DNA from: Leptospiraceae bacterium
GTDB lineage: Bacteria > Spirochaetota > Leptospiria > Leptospirales > Leptospiraceae
Reading direction: 5' to 3'
Assembly (NCBI GenBank): GCA_022402465.1
Contig: JAKRSH010000022.1
Span: 1-64,000, forward strand
Length of the DNA: 64,000 bases
Shown here: positions 8,702-17,702 of the stretch, one piece after another
Position numbering within the stretch: position 1 is the first letter of the stretch
Layout of the letters: each line of letters opens with the position of its first letter
Translations under genes and position numbers: made by a program
The notes under the pieces: model-generated
Databases searched by the model: none
Seen by the model: the letters and a program-made list of their open reading frames with translations, nothing else
What the model was told of the DNA's origin: nothing

Positions 8702-10093
8702 TCAACCTACCCAATTACCTTTAAGGGTTGCACTTGTTGAATGAGTAATATGCACTTTGACGGTTTTTCCTATCCAATCTTGACTTTCTCCGTGTGGAAT
8801 AGGAAAAACAACCATACGACCGCAGGGAGTTTTTCCATTTAAATCTAATTTACTCTTCTTAGAAGTATTTTCAACTAGGACATCATAAGTTCTGCCAACC
8901 TTTTCGAAGTTCTTCTTAGCAGAGATGAGTGTCTGAAGTTCAACAAGTCGCGTTAGGCGATCTGATTTATCTTTCTCAGAAACATTATCGGGAAGTTTTC
9001 TCTGAGCAATGGTGCCTTCTCGCTCGGAATATTTAAACATATAAGCCATATCATACTCAACCTCTTGAACAAGACCAAGGGTTTCTTGGAATTCCTCTTC
9101 TGTTTCACCTGGAAAGCCCACAATAATGTCTGTGGATAAACCTACATTGGGAATTAAACTTCGTATATTTCTTACTAGATCTAGGTATTCTTCTTTCGTA
9201 TAACTCCGATTCATTTCTGATAATACTTTTGAGTTACCAGCCTGTATAGGTAGGTGAATATAACTAGAGAACCGTTCTTCTTTAGCCATGAGATCGATCA
9301 AGTGCATAGGAAAATCTTTAGGATGAGGAGATGAAAAGCGAATTCTTTCAATGGTACTTTGTTCGAGTATTGCTTTGACTAAGGCAGCAAAGTCATGACC
9401 TTCGTGCATGTATGAATTAACATTCTGACCTAGAAGTGTAACTTGCTTTACACCGCTTTCTACAAGTGAATTGATTTCTTTGACTATTGATGAAACAGGT
9501 CTTGATCTTTCTCTCCCTCGCGTGTATGGAACAACACAGAATGTACAGAAATTATTACAACCCCTCATTATAGTTACAAATGCTTGGATTCCATTGATAA
9601 CTTGAGGCTCAATTTCATCATACGTTTCAGTTCTGGAAAGCGAGGTCAACTGGTATGGTGCGAATTGAGCTTTGCTACGGATTTCTTGTATAATTTGGGG
9701 AAGGTTTCTATAATTGTCAGGACCAACAACTAAATCCAAGGGAAGTTCTTGATTAAAAAGATCTTCACCCAAATTTTGAGCCATACAACCCAGAATGCCT
9801 ATTAATAATTTTGGATTTCGTTTCTTTAGATATCCTAGACTTTGTAATTTTGTATAAATTTTTGCATGTGCATTTTCACGAATTGCACAGGTGTTGATAA
9901 AAATTAGATCAGATTCCTCAACAGAAGAAACAAGTTCATAGGATTCTTTTTGAAGAATTCCTTTTACAAGTCCCGAATCGTATTCATTCATTTGACAACC
10001 ATAAGTCTCTACAAAAACCTTACCTAAAAATGGAACCTGCTCCGATTCATTTAAAGAAGATTCAAGAGAATTTGACTTGAGTAATGATTGCAT
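8702..10093 (-). CDS. miaB: tRNA-2-methylthio-N6-dimethylallyladenosine synthase MiaB
   Basis: 463 aa, full length. This radical-SAM enzyme adds the methylthio group at C2 of i6A37 in tRNAs reading UNN codons. The N-terminal UPF0004 domain holds cluster ligands Cys33 ([12 protein letters not shown]), Cys69 (NTCAIRENA) and Cys103 (LGCMAQ). The radical-SAM cluster is Cys179-x3-Cys183-x2-Cys186 ([11 protein letters not shown]). [12 protein letters not shown] is the MiaB-type signature that separates it from RimO and MtaB. The C-terminal TRAM domain ends the protein. It heads a probable operon with lptF. Confident. Confidence 0.96.
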   Translation of the reverse strand: MQSLLKSNSLESSLNESEQVPFLGKVFVETYGCQMNEYDSGLVKGILQKESYELVSSVEESDLIFINTCAIRENAHAKIYTKLQSLGYLKKRNPKLLIGILGCMAQNLGEDLFNQELPLDLVVGPDNYRNLPQIIQEIRSKAQFAPYQLTSLSRTETYDEIEPQVINGIQAFVTIMRGCNNFCTFCVVPYTRGRERSRPVSSIVKEINSLVESGVKQVTLLGQNVNSYMHEGHDFAALVKAILEQSTIERIRFSSPHPKDFPMHLIDLMAKEERFSSYIHLPIQAGNSKVLSEMNRSYTKEEYLDLVRNIRSLIPNVGLSTDIIVGFPGETEEEFQETLGLVQEVEYDMAYMFKYSEREGTIAQRKLPDNVSEKDKSDRLTRLVELQTLISAKKNFEKVGRTYDVLVENTSKKSKLDLNGKTPCGRMVVFPIPHGESQDWIGKTVKVHITHSTSATLKGNWVG

Positions 10094-10138
10094 AAGGTCA
10101 AAATATTAAAAATATGGGTATTGTAAAGTCGAATTAAG

Positions 10139-10744
10139 ATGTCAAAAGCGATTGGAACTATTGAAACTTTTTATGAAATCTTAGGCATTCCTTTTGATGC
10201 TAATTCTGAAGAAATCGAACAAGCATATATAAATGCTATTTTTTCCTACAATCAGTTAGGAATTCATTCGAAAAACCAAGAATGGAATTCATATATATTA
10301 GAAATTACAAAAGCCTATACTGTAATTTCAGATCAAAACTCAAGGGAAAAATACAATAGAACCTTAGATTTTGATATTGTAATCTTGGATAAAAACATAG
10401 ATAAAACAGATCTGGCAGAACTTAGCAATGAATATAAAAAATACTCTTCTATGCAATATGATAAAATATTATTTAATTACAATAAATTTAAAATAGAGAT
10501 GAATGAAACTCTTTGGTTGTTAAAAACGAGTTCTGTTTTCTTCTTTTTCAACATTTTATTTTGCTTTTCTTCCATCTATACAATTATGCTACTTACCGAA
10601 AATTCTCTTAAATACAATTATATTTATAAATTTCTTTATACCCATTCAATTTCTATTAGTTTTGCTATGATAGTAAACAATTTTATTCTTTTTCGATTTT
10701 TTTGGCAAGAACCAATATTGAATCAAAAAAGAAGAATTAAATAA
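10139..10744 (+). CDS. J-domain-like membrane protein lacking HPD
   Basis: 201 aa, ATG start. The N-terminal 70 residues follow a DnaJ J-domain: FYEILGIPFDANSEEIEQAY (helices I-II start) and ITKAYTVISDQNSREKYN (helices III-IV). The HPD tripeptide needed to stimulate DnaK is absent; the loop instead reads around GIHSKNQEW. Two hydrophobic segments follow (about 130-150 and 165-190), giving a membrane anchor with a basic C-terminus (QKRRIK). It is thus a J-like (degenerate) membrane protein that may bind partners without activating Hsp70. It is divergent from miaB, with a short AT-rich leader. Gene likely real; function unknown. Confidence 0.6.
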   Translation: MSKAIGTIETFYEILGIPFDANSEEIEQAYINAIFSYNQLGIHSKNQEWNSYILEITKAYTVISDQNSREKYNRTLDFDIVILDKNIDKTDLAELSNEYKKYSSMQYDKILFNYNKFKIEMNETLWLLKTSSVFFFFNILFCFSSIYTIMLLTENSLKYNYIYKFLYTHSISISFAMIVNNFILFRFFWQEPILNQKRRIK

Positions 10745-10857
10745 TTGAGATATTTAAATTTTCATATATTCATATATTCAAATGGTATTTTTATTTTTTT
10801 TATTTACAAATCGTACATACATATTGACCTGAAGTATATGCTTATTTGGAGAAAAAA

Positions 10858-11211
10858 ATGATTTCAGAGAATGAAGCCAGGAAGCTTTGTAACTCTGTGG
10901 AAATTCAATTAGTTTTAGGTAGCTTTCCTAGAGGTCTCAAAGAATTAAACTACAAGAAAATTACAACTCGCATAAAGAATTGTGAGAAAGCAATATCCTA
11001 TTGGACAGGAAGATATGAAAATTTAAAAAAGAAGCTAGATAAAATTAAAAAATCTGGACAAGATGTACCATTAATTCCTGAAATTAATATGGAAAATTTT
11101 AAAAAGAAATCTCAAATCTTTGAAGAAACGCTTACTAGGTATACAAAAGCTCTTAAAAAAATACCTTCCAAAAAATTAATTGGAAAAACTATCTCTAAAA
11201 AGAGAAAATAA
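10858..11211 (+). CDS. Small basic helical protein of unknown function
   Basis: 117 aa from ATG 10858, which has GGAG about 7 bases upstream; an in-frame TTG at 10846 is less likely. The protein is Lys-rich with predicted helices and a coiled-coil-like centre (YWTGRYENLKKKLDKIKK) and ends in KKRK. No family is recognised. It sits 113 bp after the J-like gene, behind a run of short AT repeats, and its last 36 bp overlap the end of the convergent SGNH gene. Possibly nucleic-acid binding from its charge, but that is only inference. Confidence 0.55.
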   Translation: MISENEARKLCNSVEIQLVLGSFPRGLKELNYKKITTRIKNCEKAISYWTGRYENLKKKLDKIKKSGQDVPLIPEINMENFKKKSQIFEETLTRYTKALKKIPSKKLIGKTISKKRK

Positions 11212-12309
11212 TTCAGGATAACAGGCTCCGCTTAGGTGCACACTATCTACAAAAGCTCTACATTTCAGTTTTTTAGAATTTTGTGGATCAACAATATAAG
11301 TTTTATATTGAGGGTAATCTTTCCTAATTAACTCTATTTCATGATTAATAAAGGTCATATATTCTTCAACTAATCCACGATTTTCCATATCATTTCTTAA
11401 TGGTTGAGCAACAATAGGCCAATAAATGATAGTTGGAATATTTTTATTGGCTAAGAGTCTGAGAGTCTTCTTGAAGAATAAAATTTGTGTTGTAGCAGGA
11501 CTATATTTTGTTCCAAAAAACATCTTAGCGATATTTTTTGCATCTTTTTCTATAAATTTATCATCGCCTTGGTGAAATATTTGATTCGGGATGGCTCCAT
11601 ATTCAATTCGATTTGCTTCTAAAACTGTTTTATGAAAATTTTCCTTATAATCATAACCTTTAACCATTGTTAAATTTCCGCCATCAATCCACATTGCTTC
11701 TTTGGAATTGTCTTTTATAGAATTTGGATCGGGAGGGTATTTATAAACGTAAAATAGATGTTTATTAAACCATGTTTCTACTTCATCCCAACTCATACCT
11801 TTCCCTTCTGCCTTAAGTGGGTTAATATCTTTACGAGGTAGAAAATTTGAGTTTTGTAACACAAATTTATAATCCAAGGAGTAACTAAAAGTATATTTTA
11901 AACTATTCTTACTGAAAATGATGGGATCTGCCTCTAAGATAACAAAATCTATAGGAATCTCATTTGAAATCCTCTCTAACCAATAATAATGAAAAATAGG
12001 ACCCGCAAGTGGAGCACTAAAATTATAAGTTGCCGTATCTTTAAACACTCTTTGGATGTCTTTGTAAGAAAACTCACCAGAACGGGATGAACCTAAAACC
12101 AATGCTACCTTTTCTCCCTTAGATTGATGCTTGGGATAATTAGATTTAAGAACATCAAATAAATCATCTTTAGACTCATAAAATAAAATTTCAATTTTCT
12201 TCCATGGGATGGTATACTTTTTAACAATCTCTAATGAAAATATTTTATCAAAAGAAAATAAAAACAGAGCAAGTAGTAGAGGTAATACAAATATAAATTT
12301 ATTTTTCAT
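11176..12309 (-). CDS. SGNH-like acyltransferase partner (DUF1574/AlgX-DltD-like)
   Basis: 377 aa. An N-terminal signal peptide or anchor (FIFVLPLLLALFLFSF) puts the rest in the periplasm. Two SGNH-hydrolase-like blocks are visible: LGSSRSGEF (about 72-80, nucleophile Ser block) and DSVHLS (about 355-360, Asp-x-x-His block). It starts 3 bp after the MBOAT stop codon, matching the well-known pairing in which an MBOAT passes an acyl group across the membrane to an SGNH partner that transfers it to a polysaccharide or lipid (as in alginate acetylation or teichoic-acid D-alanylation). The substrate here is unknown. It resembles the DUF1574 proteins recalled from Leptospira. Its 3' end overlaps the convergent small gene. 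Confidence 0.75.
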   Translation of the reverse strand: MKNKFIFVLPLLLALFLFSFDKIFSLEIVKKYTIPWKKIEILFYESKDDLFDVLKSNYPKHQSKGEKVALVLGSSRSGEFSYKDIQRVFKDTATYNFSAPLAGPIFHYYWLERISNEIPIDFVILEADPIIFSKNSLKYTFSYSLDYKFVLQNSNFLPRKDINPLKAEGKGMSWDEVETWFNKHLFYVYKYPPDPNSIKDNSKEAMWIDGGNLTMVKGYDYKENFHKTVLEANRIEYGAIPNQIFHQGDDKFIEKDAKNIAKMFFGTKYSPATTQILFFKKTLRLLANKNIPTIIYWPIVAQPLRNDMENRGLVEEYMTFINHEIELIRKDYPQYKTYIVDPQNSKKLKCRAFVDSVHLSGACYPELFSLFRDSFSN

Positions 12310-12312
12310 AGT

Positions 12313-13764
12313 TTAGAATTGGAAATAAATAAATTCCGCTCCTTCAGGTGTAAATAATCCTAAAATAATTAAAGAGATTGTAGAAAATAAAAACAAGGAT
12401 ATTATTCCTAAATTACTTGTTCCAAAACCTTCCCAATTTTTCTTTTGAAGAAAATTAAAAAATAAAGTAGCTAAGAAAGCATAAGCGACAGGTTCAATTC
12501 CTGTTGCAAGTTTACCTGCTTGGAAACTATGCATAGAAACTATCATCTGAAAAGCTAAATCGATATTCTCTGAATTGAAAAAAGAAGATCCTATTGCACA
12601 GACCCATTGAGTGAATGAAAATCCTAAGATTAAATAAATTAAATAACGAACTTTACCAAGAAAATTATTTCCCTTATCTAAATCGGTATTTAAAAAAGGC
12701 AGAATTAAACATAGCCTTCTCTCTATGGCAATTGCAAAACCATTCCAAGCTCCCCAGAATAAAAAGGTATAATTAGCTCCATGCCAAAGTCCTCCAATAG
12801 TGAAGGCTAGAGTTAAATTAAATATATTTCTCAATTCAGATGATTTTGAACCACCTAAGGGGATGTAGATATAGTCTCGTATCCAAGTTGATAAAGTATA
12901 ATGCCATTTCTTCCAGAAATCTCTAATATTGGTAGTTAAATATGGTGCAAGAAAATTCTCAGGTAGCTCTAAACCAAGAAGTTTAGAAAGACCTCTAGCT
13001 ATATCAGTGTAACCAGAGAAATCACAATAAACTCTCATAGAATATCCAACAGTTGCGACTAATATGGAAGCTGAGTTAAAAGCAGTAGGATCCGCATAGA
13101 CTGGTTGAATGATAGGTGCTATGTTATCAGCAATAATTAATTTCTTTAACATACCTTGTGTTATCAAATACAAACCGCTTGTTATCTTAACAGAATCAGG
13201 TTTGATAGGATTTTTGATTTGATAAAAGAAATCGCTATGACGAATAATTGGTCCTGCAACTAAATGAGGAAAATAAAATATAAAAGTGAAATACTCTAGA
13301 AAGCCTTCTTTTTCTTTAATTTTACCATTATAGACATCTACAGTGTATGCAATAAAAACAAAGGAATAAAAACTTATGGCTAAAGGGAGAAAGATGGAAC
13401 TTGAACCAGTATTTGCCTCTAACCAAGAATTGAAAACTTGACTTTGAAATATTTCAAATCGAGTTAACTTATAGAGAAAATCTAGTAAAAGATAAAAGTA
13501 TTTAAAGAAAAATAAATTAGAAAGGTCTACAAATAGAATTAGTGCAAGTAGAGATTTTGATTTATGATCAAATAACTTTACAACTGCTAGATAATTAAAA
13601 ATTGCAATGGCGAGGAAATGAATCGCAAAAGCTGGTGACCATGCCGCATAAAAAAGTAAGGAAGCTAAAAAAATAAAAACAAGTTTAGATCTCCCTTTTA
13701 ATTGCCAGTATAAAAAATAAATAAATAGAAAGAAAAATCCAAATGTAATTGAAGTAAATTTCAT
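12313..13764 (-). CDS. MBOAT-family membrane-bound O-acyltransferase (AlgI-like)
   Basis: 483 aa with many hydrophobic segments throughout. AlgI-like motifs are present: FFPHLVAGPIIRHSDF (matching the F-P-x-L-x-A-G-P-I-x-R block), MRVYCDFSGYTDIARGLSKLLG, FLAPYLTTNIRDFWKKWHYT, LSTWIRDYIYIPLGGSK, and GGLWHGANYTFLFWG with the conserved catalytic His. It should move acyl groups across the inner membrane to a periplasmic acceptor, working with the SGNH gene immediately downstream (3-bp gap). The upstream rlmI-like gene is 66 bp away on the same strand. The family call is confident; the acceptor is unknown. Confidence 0.92.
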   Translation of the reverse strand: MKFTSITFGFFFLFIYFLYWQLKGRSKLVFIFLASLLFYAAWSPAFAIHFLAIAIFNYLAVVKLFDHKSKSLLALILFVDLSNLFFFKYFYLLLDFLYKLTRFEIFQSQVFNSWLEANTGSSSIFLPLAISFYSFVFIAYTVDVYNGKIKEKEGFLEYFTFIFYFPHLVAGPIIRHSDFFYQIKNPIKPDSVKITSGLYLITQGMLKKLIIADNIAPIIQPVYADPTAFNSASILVATVGYSMRVYCDFSGYTDIARGLSKLLGLELPENFLAPYLTTNIRDFWKKWHYTLSTWIRDYIYIPLGGSKSSELRNIFNLTLAFTIGGLWHGANYTFLFWGAWNGFAIAIERRLCLILPFLNTDLDKGNNFLGKVRYLIYLILGFSFTQWVCAIGSSFFNSENIDLAFQMIVSMHSFQAGKLATGIEPVAYAFLATLFFNFLQKKNWEGFGTSNLGIISLFLFSTISLIILGLFTPEGAEFIYFQF

Positions 13765-13830
13765 AATGATTGCTACTATATTTTTTTAATCCCAGAATTA
13801 GGTCAAGGGGATTGAAATTCAAATTTCCAA

Positions 13831-14994
13831 TTATTCAATTTTTAAAACCATGCCTTTTAGATAGTCACCCTCTGGATGGAAAATATCTACAGGATGATCG
13901 AAACTATGTCCTAGCTCTTCCAGAATTTGGACCTTACGTCCAGCTTCTTGGCTAGCTGCAAATATGATCTGTCGAAATAAATTTTTATCCATAAAGCCTG
14001 AACATGAAAAAGTAAAAATGATACTATTCTTTGCAATTTTTTGGAAGGCTATTCTATTTAAATCTTTATATGCCCTAGCTGCTTGAGGAAGAGATTTTTT
14101 TGATTTTGCAAAAGCTGGGGGATCAAGAACAATTAGATCATACTTTGAAACTTCCATTTCACGCAGAAAAGAAAACACATCCGCTACAGAATGTTGAAAA
14201 GTATTATCATTAGGGAAATTGATTTCTTGAATAATTTTAGAAGCTTCAATTGCCTTGTTTGAACTATCTATATTGTGGATATGTTTTGCTTTACCTCTTT
14301 TTCCATAAATACCAAAGGCTCCTGTAAAGCTAAATGTATTTAAAATACTTCGCTCACTAGCATAGGTTTCTATTTTCTTACGGTTATCTCTTTGGTCTAG
14401 ATAAAAGCCTGTCTTTTGAGAATCTTGTATTGAAAATTGAAATTCCAAGCCATTTTCTTTAAATCTTATTTCACTTATATGTTTCTCTGTTAAGAAGGAA
14501 AATCCTGAATTTTCATTTTTGATTGCAAAATACTGGATTCCCTTTGTCGCTAAAAATTCTTGTACTATACGAATCCAATTCTTAACGTAATTTGAACTTA
14601 TAGAAAAGATTGCTAACTCATGATAGATATCTACAGTCAGGCCAGGTAGATAATCACCTTCAGAATTTATGAACCGAAATGAATTAGTGAAACTAAAATC
14701 CAAAAAACTAGATCTTAAATTCCATGCATCATTCAATCTAGATATAATACTATTTGTATCAAATTTTTCATCAGCCTCAGTAAAAAGCAGAAAACGAAGA
14801 GGAATTCGCCCATTCTTATCAAGATAAGCAATTCCAATTCGACCCTTACTATCCTCTAAATAAACTAGCTGGGAATCTTCCAGGGATGAATCAAGCTCAT
14901 GAATTGCACCTGAATAAACCCAGGGATTTTTAGACAATCGAAATGCCTTAGAGCTTTTGTCTTTAATTTTAACAATAGGATAATTTAAATTCAT
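13831..14994 (-). CDS. RlmI-like 23S rRNA (cytosine-C5) methyltransferase
   Basis: 387 aa. The N-terminus follows the PUA-like pattern of RlmI (FRLSKNPWVYSGAI), then the EEHEA-like insert with EGDYLPGLTVDIY. The SAM-dependent Rossmann domain has KTGFYLDQRDNRK, FSFTGAFGIYG (SAM-binding motif I, normally LNCFSYTG), DLIVLDPPAFAKSKK (motif IV DPP) and the motif VI Cys in FTFSCSGFMD. In E. coli RlmI methylates C1962 of 23S rRNA; the exact position here is inferred. It may share a transcript with the downstream MBOAT and SGNH genes. Confidence 0.85.
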   Translation of the reverse strand: MNLNYPIVKIKDKSSKAFRLSKNPWVYSGAIHELDSSLEDSQLVYLEDSKGRIGIAYLDKNGRIPLRFLLFTEADEKFDTNSIISRLNDAWNLRSSFLDFSFTNSFRFINSEGDYLPGLTVDIYHELAIFSISSNYVKNWIRIVQEFLATKGIQYFAIKNENSGFSFLTEKHISEIRFKENGLEFQFSIQDSQKTGFYLDQRDNRKKIETYASERSILNTFSFTGAFGIYGKRGKAKHIHNIDSSNKAIEASKIIQEINFPNDNTFQHSVADVFSFLREMEVSKYDLIVLDPPAFAKSKKSLPQAARAYKDLNRIAFQKIAKNSIIFTFSCSGFMDKNLFRQIIFAASQEAGRKVQILEELGHSFDHPVDIFHPEGDYLKGMVLKIE

Positions 14995-15169
14995 GGAGCT
15001 ATAGTTTTCACAGAAACCAATTTCAATCTTAGTGTTGATATTTAATTTCTAACCAAGATTGAAGCTTAAACATAAATCGAGAACTCTTTTTCTCATGATA
15101 TTTCTTTTCTTCGGCTTTGTAACACAGCTTACAACTAGTAAAAAGAAAGACCGTAAGGCAGAGAGAAAA

Positions 15170-17623
15170 ATGAAATATAAATTACTTGCTATAGCATTGA
15201 CATTTTTAGAGCCTATCTACTCCCAAAGTTTAGGCGTCTGGGAATACAAAAAGTCCATCAATATAAATAAAGAAATTTCTCAGTTAGATAAACAATCAGG
15301 TTGGAGTTTAATTTCTCTACCTTACAATTTAGCTAGTTTACCTTCTGATACAGAACCAGATTTATATTGGTTAAGGAATACTTTTTCAATTACTGATTGG
15401 GATCCAAATAAGCCCTATTCTATACGTCTTGGTATAATTCTAGATTGTGAACGAATTTGGCTGAATCAACGAGAGTTACCATTAAACCAAGATTGCGAAT
15501 CCGATAAGCCCCAGGCTTATGATAAAATACGAATTTTAGATTTACCTTGGAATCTTTTAAAGAAAGACCAAAAGAATGAAATTCATATATTAGTTAAAAG
15601 ATATTTTCCGAATGAAATTGGATTGGTTCAAGATAGAATAGAATTAGGCGAGAGTAAAATTATTTACAAAGATTATTATCTGGAAGAGGCAGTTAGACTA
15701 AGTTTTCTTGTTGTATATGTAACAGTTGCTTGCTATTTCTTATTTCTGTATATCAGGCGACCTCAAGAAAAAGAATACCTTTTTTTTGCATTATTTTCTA
15801 TCAATTTAGTGCTCTACCAGTTCCTCAGGTGCCAAAGTAAATATTTTCTGAATATAGATTTTTGGATTTTAAAGAAATGGGAATATTGTGTATTGCCAAG
15901 CTTTATTCCATTTATGGCTCATTTCATTAGATGCTTCTTTAAATATTCATACTTTAAGAGATACAAAGCCTTAGATTTAGGTTCACTTTTTAGTTTTCTG
16001 GTTATAATCAGTATTTCGGATATTCTAATTTTAGATCAATTGAATCGATATATCATTCAACCGCTTTGGATTTTGTATTTAATGAACTCATTGCAACTAT
16101 TAATTTCGCAAGCAAGGAAATCCAATACAAATGCTAGCTTAATTTTGATAGGAATATTGACTATTGTTCTTTCAGCAGTAGTTGATATCTTAGCTGCAAG
16201 ATTTGTTTGGAACATTCCGCGTATTTCTGGGTATATATTTATAGCAAATATTCTTTTCCAAGCCCTCATCTTAGCGAACCGTTTTGTGCAAATTAATGAA
16301 GAAGTGGAAGATCTAAACAAAAATTTAGAAATAAAAGTTACAGATCGTACGAAATCATTAGAATTATCATTGGAAGAAATTAAAAAATTAAAAACCAACC
16401 AAGATGGAGATTACTTTCTTACCTCTCTATTATTAAAACCCTTACATAGAAATTGTACACCTAAGTCTCATCTAAGGACAGAATTTATAACTATCCAAAA
16501 GAAACAGTTTGAATTTAAAAATAAAATTCATCAAATAGGAGGAGATTTATCTTTAACGGAAGAGATAGAATTAAAAGGGCGAAAATATATTTTATTTCTA
16601 AACTCAGATTCTATGGGTAAATCTATTCAAGGTGCTGGAGGTGCATTAGTTTTAGGTGTTATTGTAGAGTCTATCCTTGCCAGATTAAAGAATCAGAATT
16701 TTAGAAATCGATTTCCTGAGAGATGGCTCAAAGATGCCTTCTTAGATATCCAAAAAGCTTTTGAAACCTTTGATGGTTCCATGTTTGTTTCTATGGTTAT
16801 GGGCTTAATTGATTTGAATAATGGATATTTGTATTATTTTAATGCAGAGCATCCCCAACCTATTTTATTTCGAAATGGTCAGGCTAGTTTTTTACCAATC
16901 AATGATAAGTTTTTCTTAAGAAAAATTGGAATTAAGGAAAATGAAGATAATTTTTATATAGAAACATTTCTTTTGGAATCCCAAGATCAAATTTATATTG
17001 GAACTGATGGAAAGGATGATGTTTATTTTATAGATTCAAGTGGAAATAAATATATGAATGAAAATGAAAATAAATTCTTAGAATATCTTGAAGAAACACA
17101 AGGGAATTTAGAAAATTCAATTTATCTGTTACAAAGTAAATCAGAATTAGCTGATGATGTTTCCATTTTAAAAATTGAAAACACCAAAATATTAAAATTA
17201 CAAGAACCTTCAAATATGGAATATCTAACTTATTTAAGGAAAGCAAAATCTCTAATTCAAAAAGGACTCTATCATAAGGCAAAAAAAGAATTAATTCTAT
17301 CTCTAAGCCTAAATCCGAATTATTTAGCAACAATTCTACTTTATGGAAAAGTTGAATACCATTTGAAAAATTACGAAGATGCATTTTACATTTGGAAAAA
17401 GGCCGAAGAGAACTTTCCTGAAAACACGGATTTACTATATTTGCAAGCGATAGCACTTCGAAAATGCAATCGTATTATAGATAGCATAGATACCGCTGAG
17501 AGAATCAGATTGAGGGAACCAGATCATCAGAAGGCTTTGGTTCTATTGGAGGAGCTCTATCTGATAAATTACCAAAGACCAAGTTTTGAAAGAGGGGAAA
17601 CTTTAGAATCCAAGGCAGCCTAA
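15170..17623 (+). CDS. 7TM-sensor SpoIIE-type phosphatase with C-terminal TPRs (copy 1)
   Basis: 817 aa from ATG 15170, chosen because it opens a clear signal peptide (KYKLLAIALTFLEPIYSQ); an in-frame TTG at 15059 would add a second hydrophobic stretch. Order: a periplasmic jellyroll-like ligand domain (about 30-190, with CERIWLNQRELP), a block of about seven membrane helices (190-365), a short coiled coil, a SpoIIE/PP2C domain (about 370-640) and two or more TPRs at the end. Metal-ligand positions are conserved: IGGDLS, NSDSMGKS, GTDGKDD and ADDVSIL. It should dephosphorylate a partner-switch protein (anti-sigma antagonist type) on an external cue. Tandem paralogue of the next gene. Confidence 0.8.
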   Translation: MKYKLLAIALTFLEPIYSQSLGVWEYKKSININKEISQLDKQSGWSLISLPYNLASLPSDTEPDLYWLRNTFSITDWDPNKPYSIRLGIILDCERIWLNQRELPLNQDCESDKPQAYDKIRILDLPWNLLKKDQKNEIHILVKRYFPNEIGLVQDRIELGESKIIYKDYYLEEAVRLSFLVVYVTVACYFLFLYIRRPQEKEYLFFALFSINLVLYQFLRCQSKYFLNIDFWILKKWEYCVLPSFIPFMAHFIRCFFKYSYFKRYKALDLGSLFSFLVIISISDILILDQLNRYIIQPLWILYLMNSLQLLISQARKSNTNASLILIGILTIVLSAVVDILAARFVWNIPRISGYIFIANILFQALILANRFVQINEEVEDLNKNLEIKVTDRTKSLELSLEEIKKLKTNQDGDYFLTSLLLKPLHRNCTPKSHLRTEFITIQKKQFEFKNKIHQIGGDLSLTEEIELKGRKYILFLNSDSMGKSIQGAGGALVLGVIVESILARLKNQNFRNRFPERWLKDAFLDIQKAFETFDGSMFVSMVMGLIDLNNGYLYYFNAEHPQPILFRNGQASFLPINDKFFLRKIGIKENEDNFYIETFLLESQDQIYIGTDGKDDVYFIDSSGNKYMNENENKFLEYLEETQGNLENSIYLLQSKSELADDVSILKIENTKILKLQEPSNMEYLTYLRKAKSLIQKGLYHKAKKELILSLSLNPNYLATILLYGKVEYHLKNYEDAFYIWKKAEENFPENTDLLYLQAIALRKCNRIIDSIDTAERIRLREPDHQKALVLLEELYLINYQRPSFERGETLESKAA

Positions 17624-17627
17624 AATG

Positions 17628-17650
17628 TTTCAAAAATGTTTCAAAAATTA
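17628..17650. repeat. Two tandem 11-bp units
   Basis: ATGTTTCAAAA is repeated twice in direct succession just after the stop of the first SpoIIE gene and about 55 bp before the second. It could be a slippage tract; no function is visible. Confidence 0.4.
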
Positions 17651-17702
17651 GCCAAAAGAAAGTCTTGTATTTGAAATCAGCTATACGATTCTAGTCTTTA
17701 TC

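Noticed and set aside
13790-13830. A hairpin in the rlmI-like to MBOAT gap as a terminator
   Set aside because: The short GGGATT/AATCCC pair is next to a run that is A-rich, not T-rich, on the transcribed strand, so it does not fit a rho-independent terminator.
15059-15169. An N-terminal extension of the first SpoIIE gene from TTG 15059
   Set aside because: It would place a second hydrophobic segment and a very basic stretch before a good signal peptide that starts at ATG 15170, and no clear ribosome-binding site precedes the TTG.
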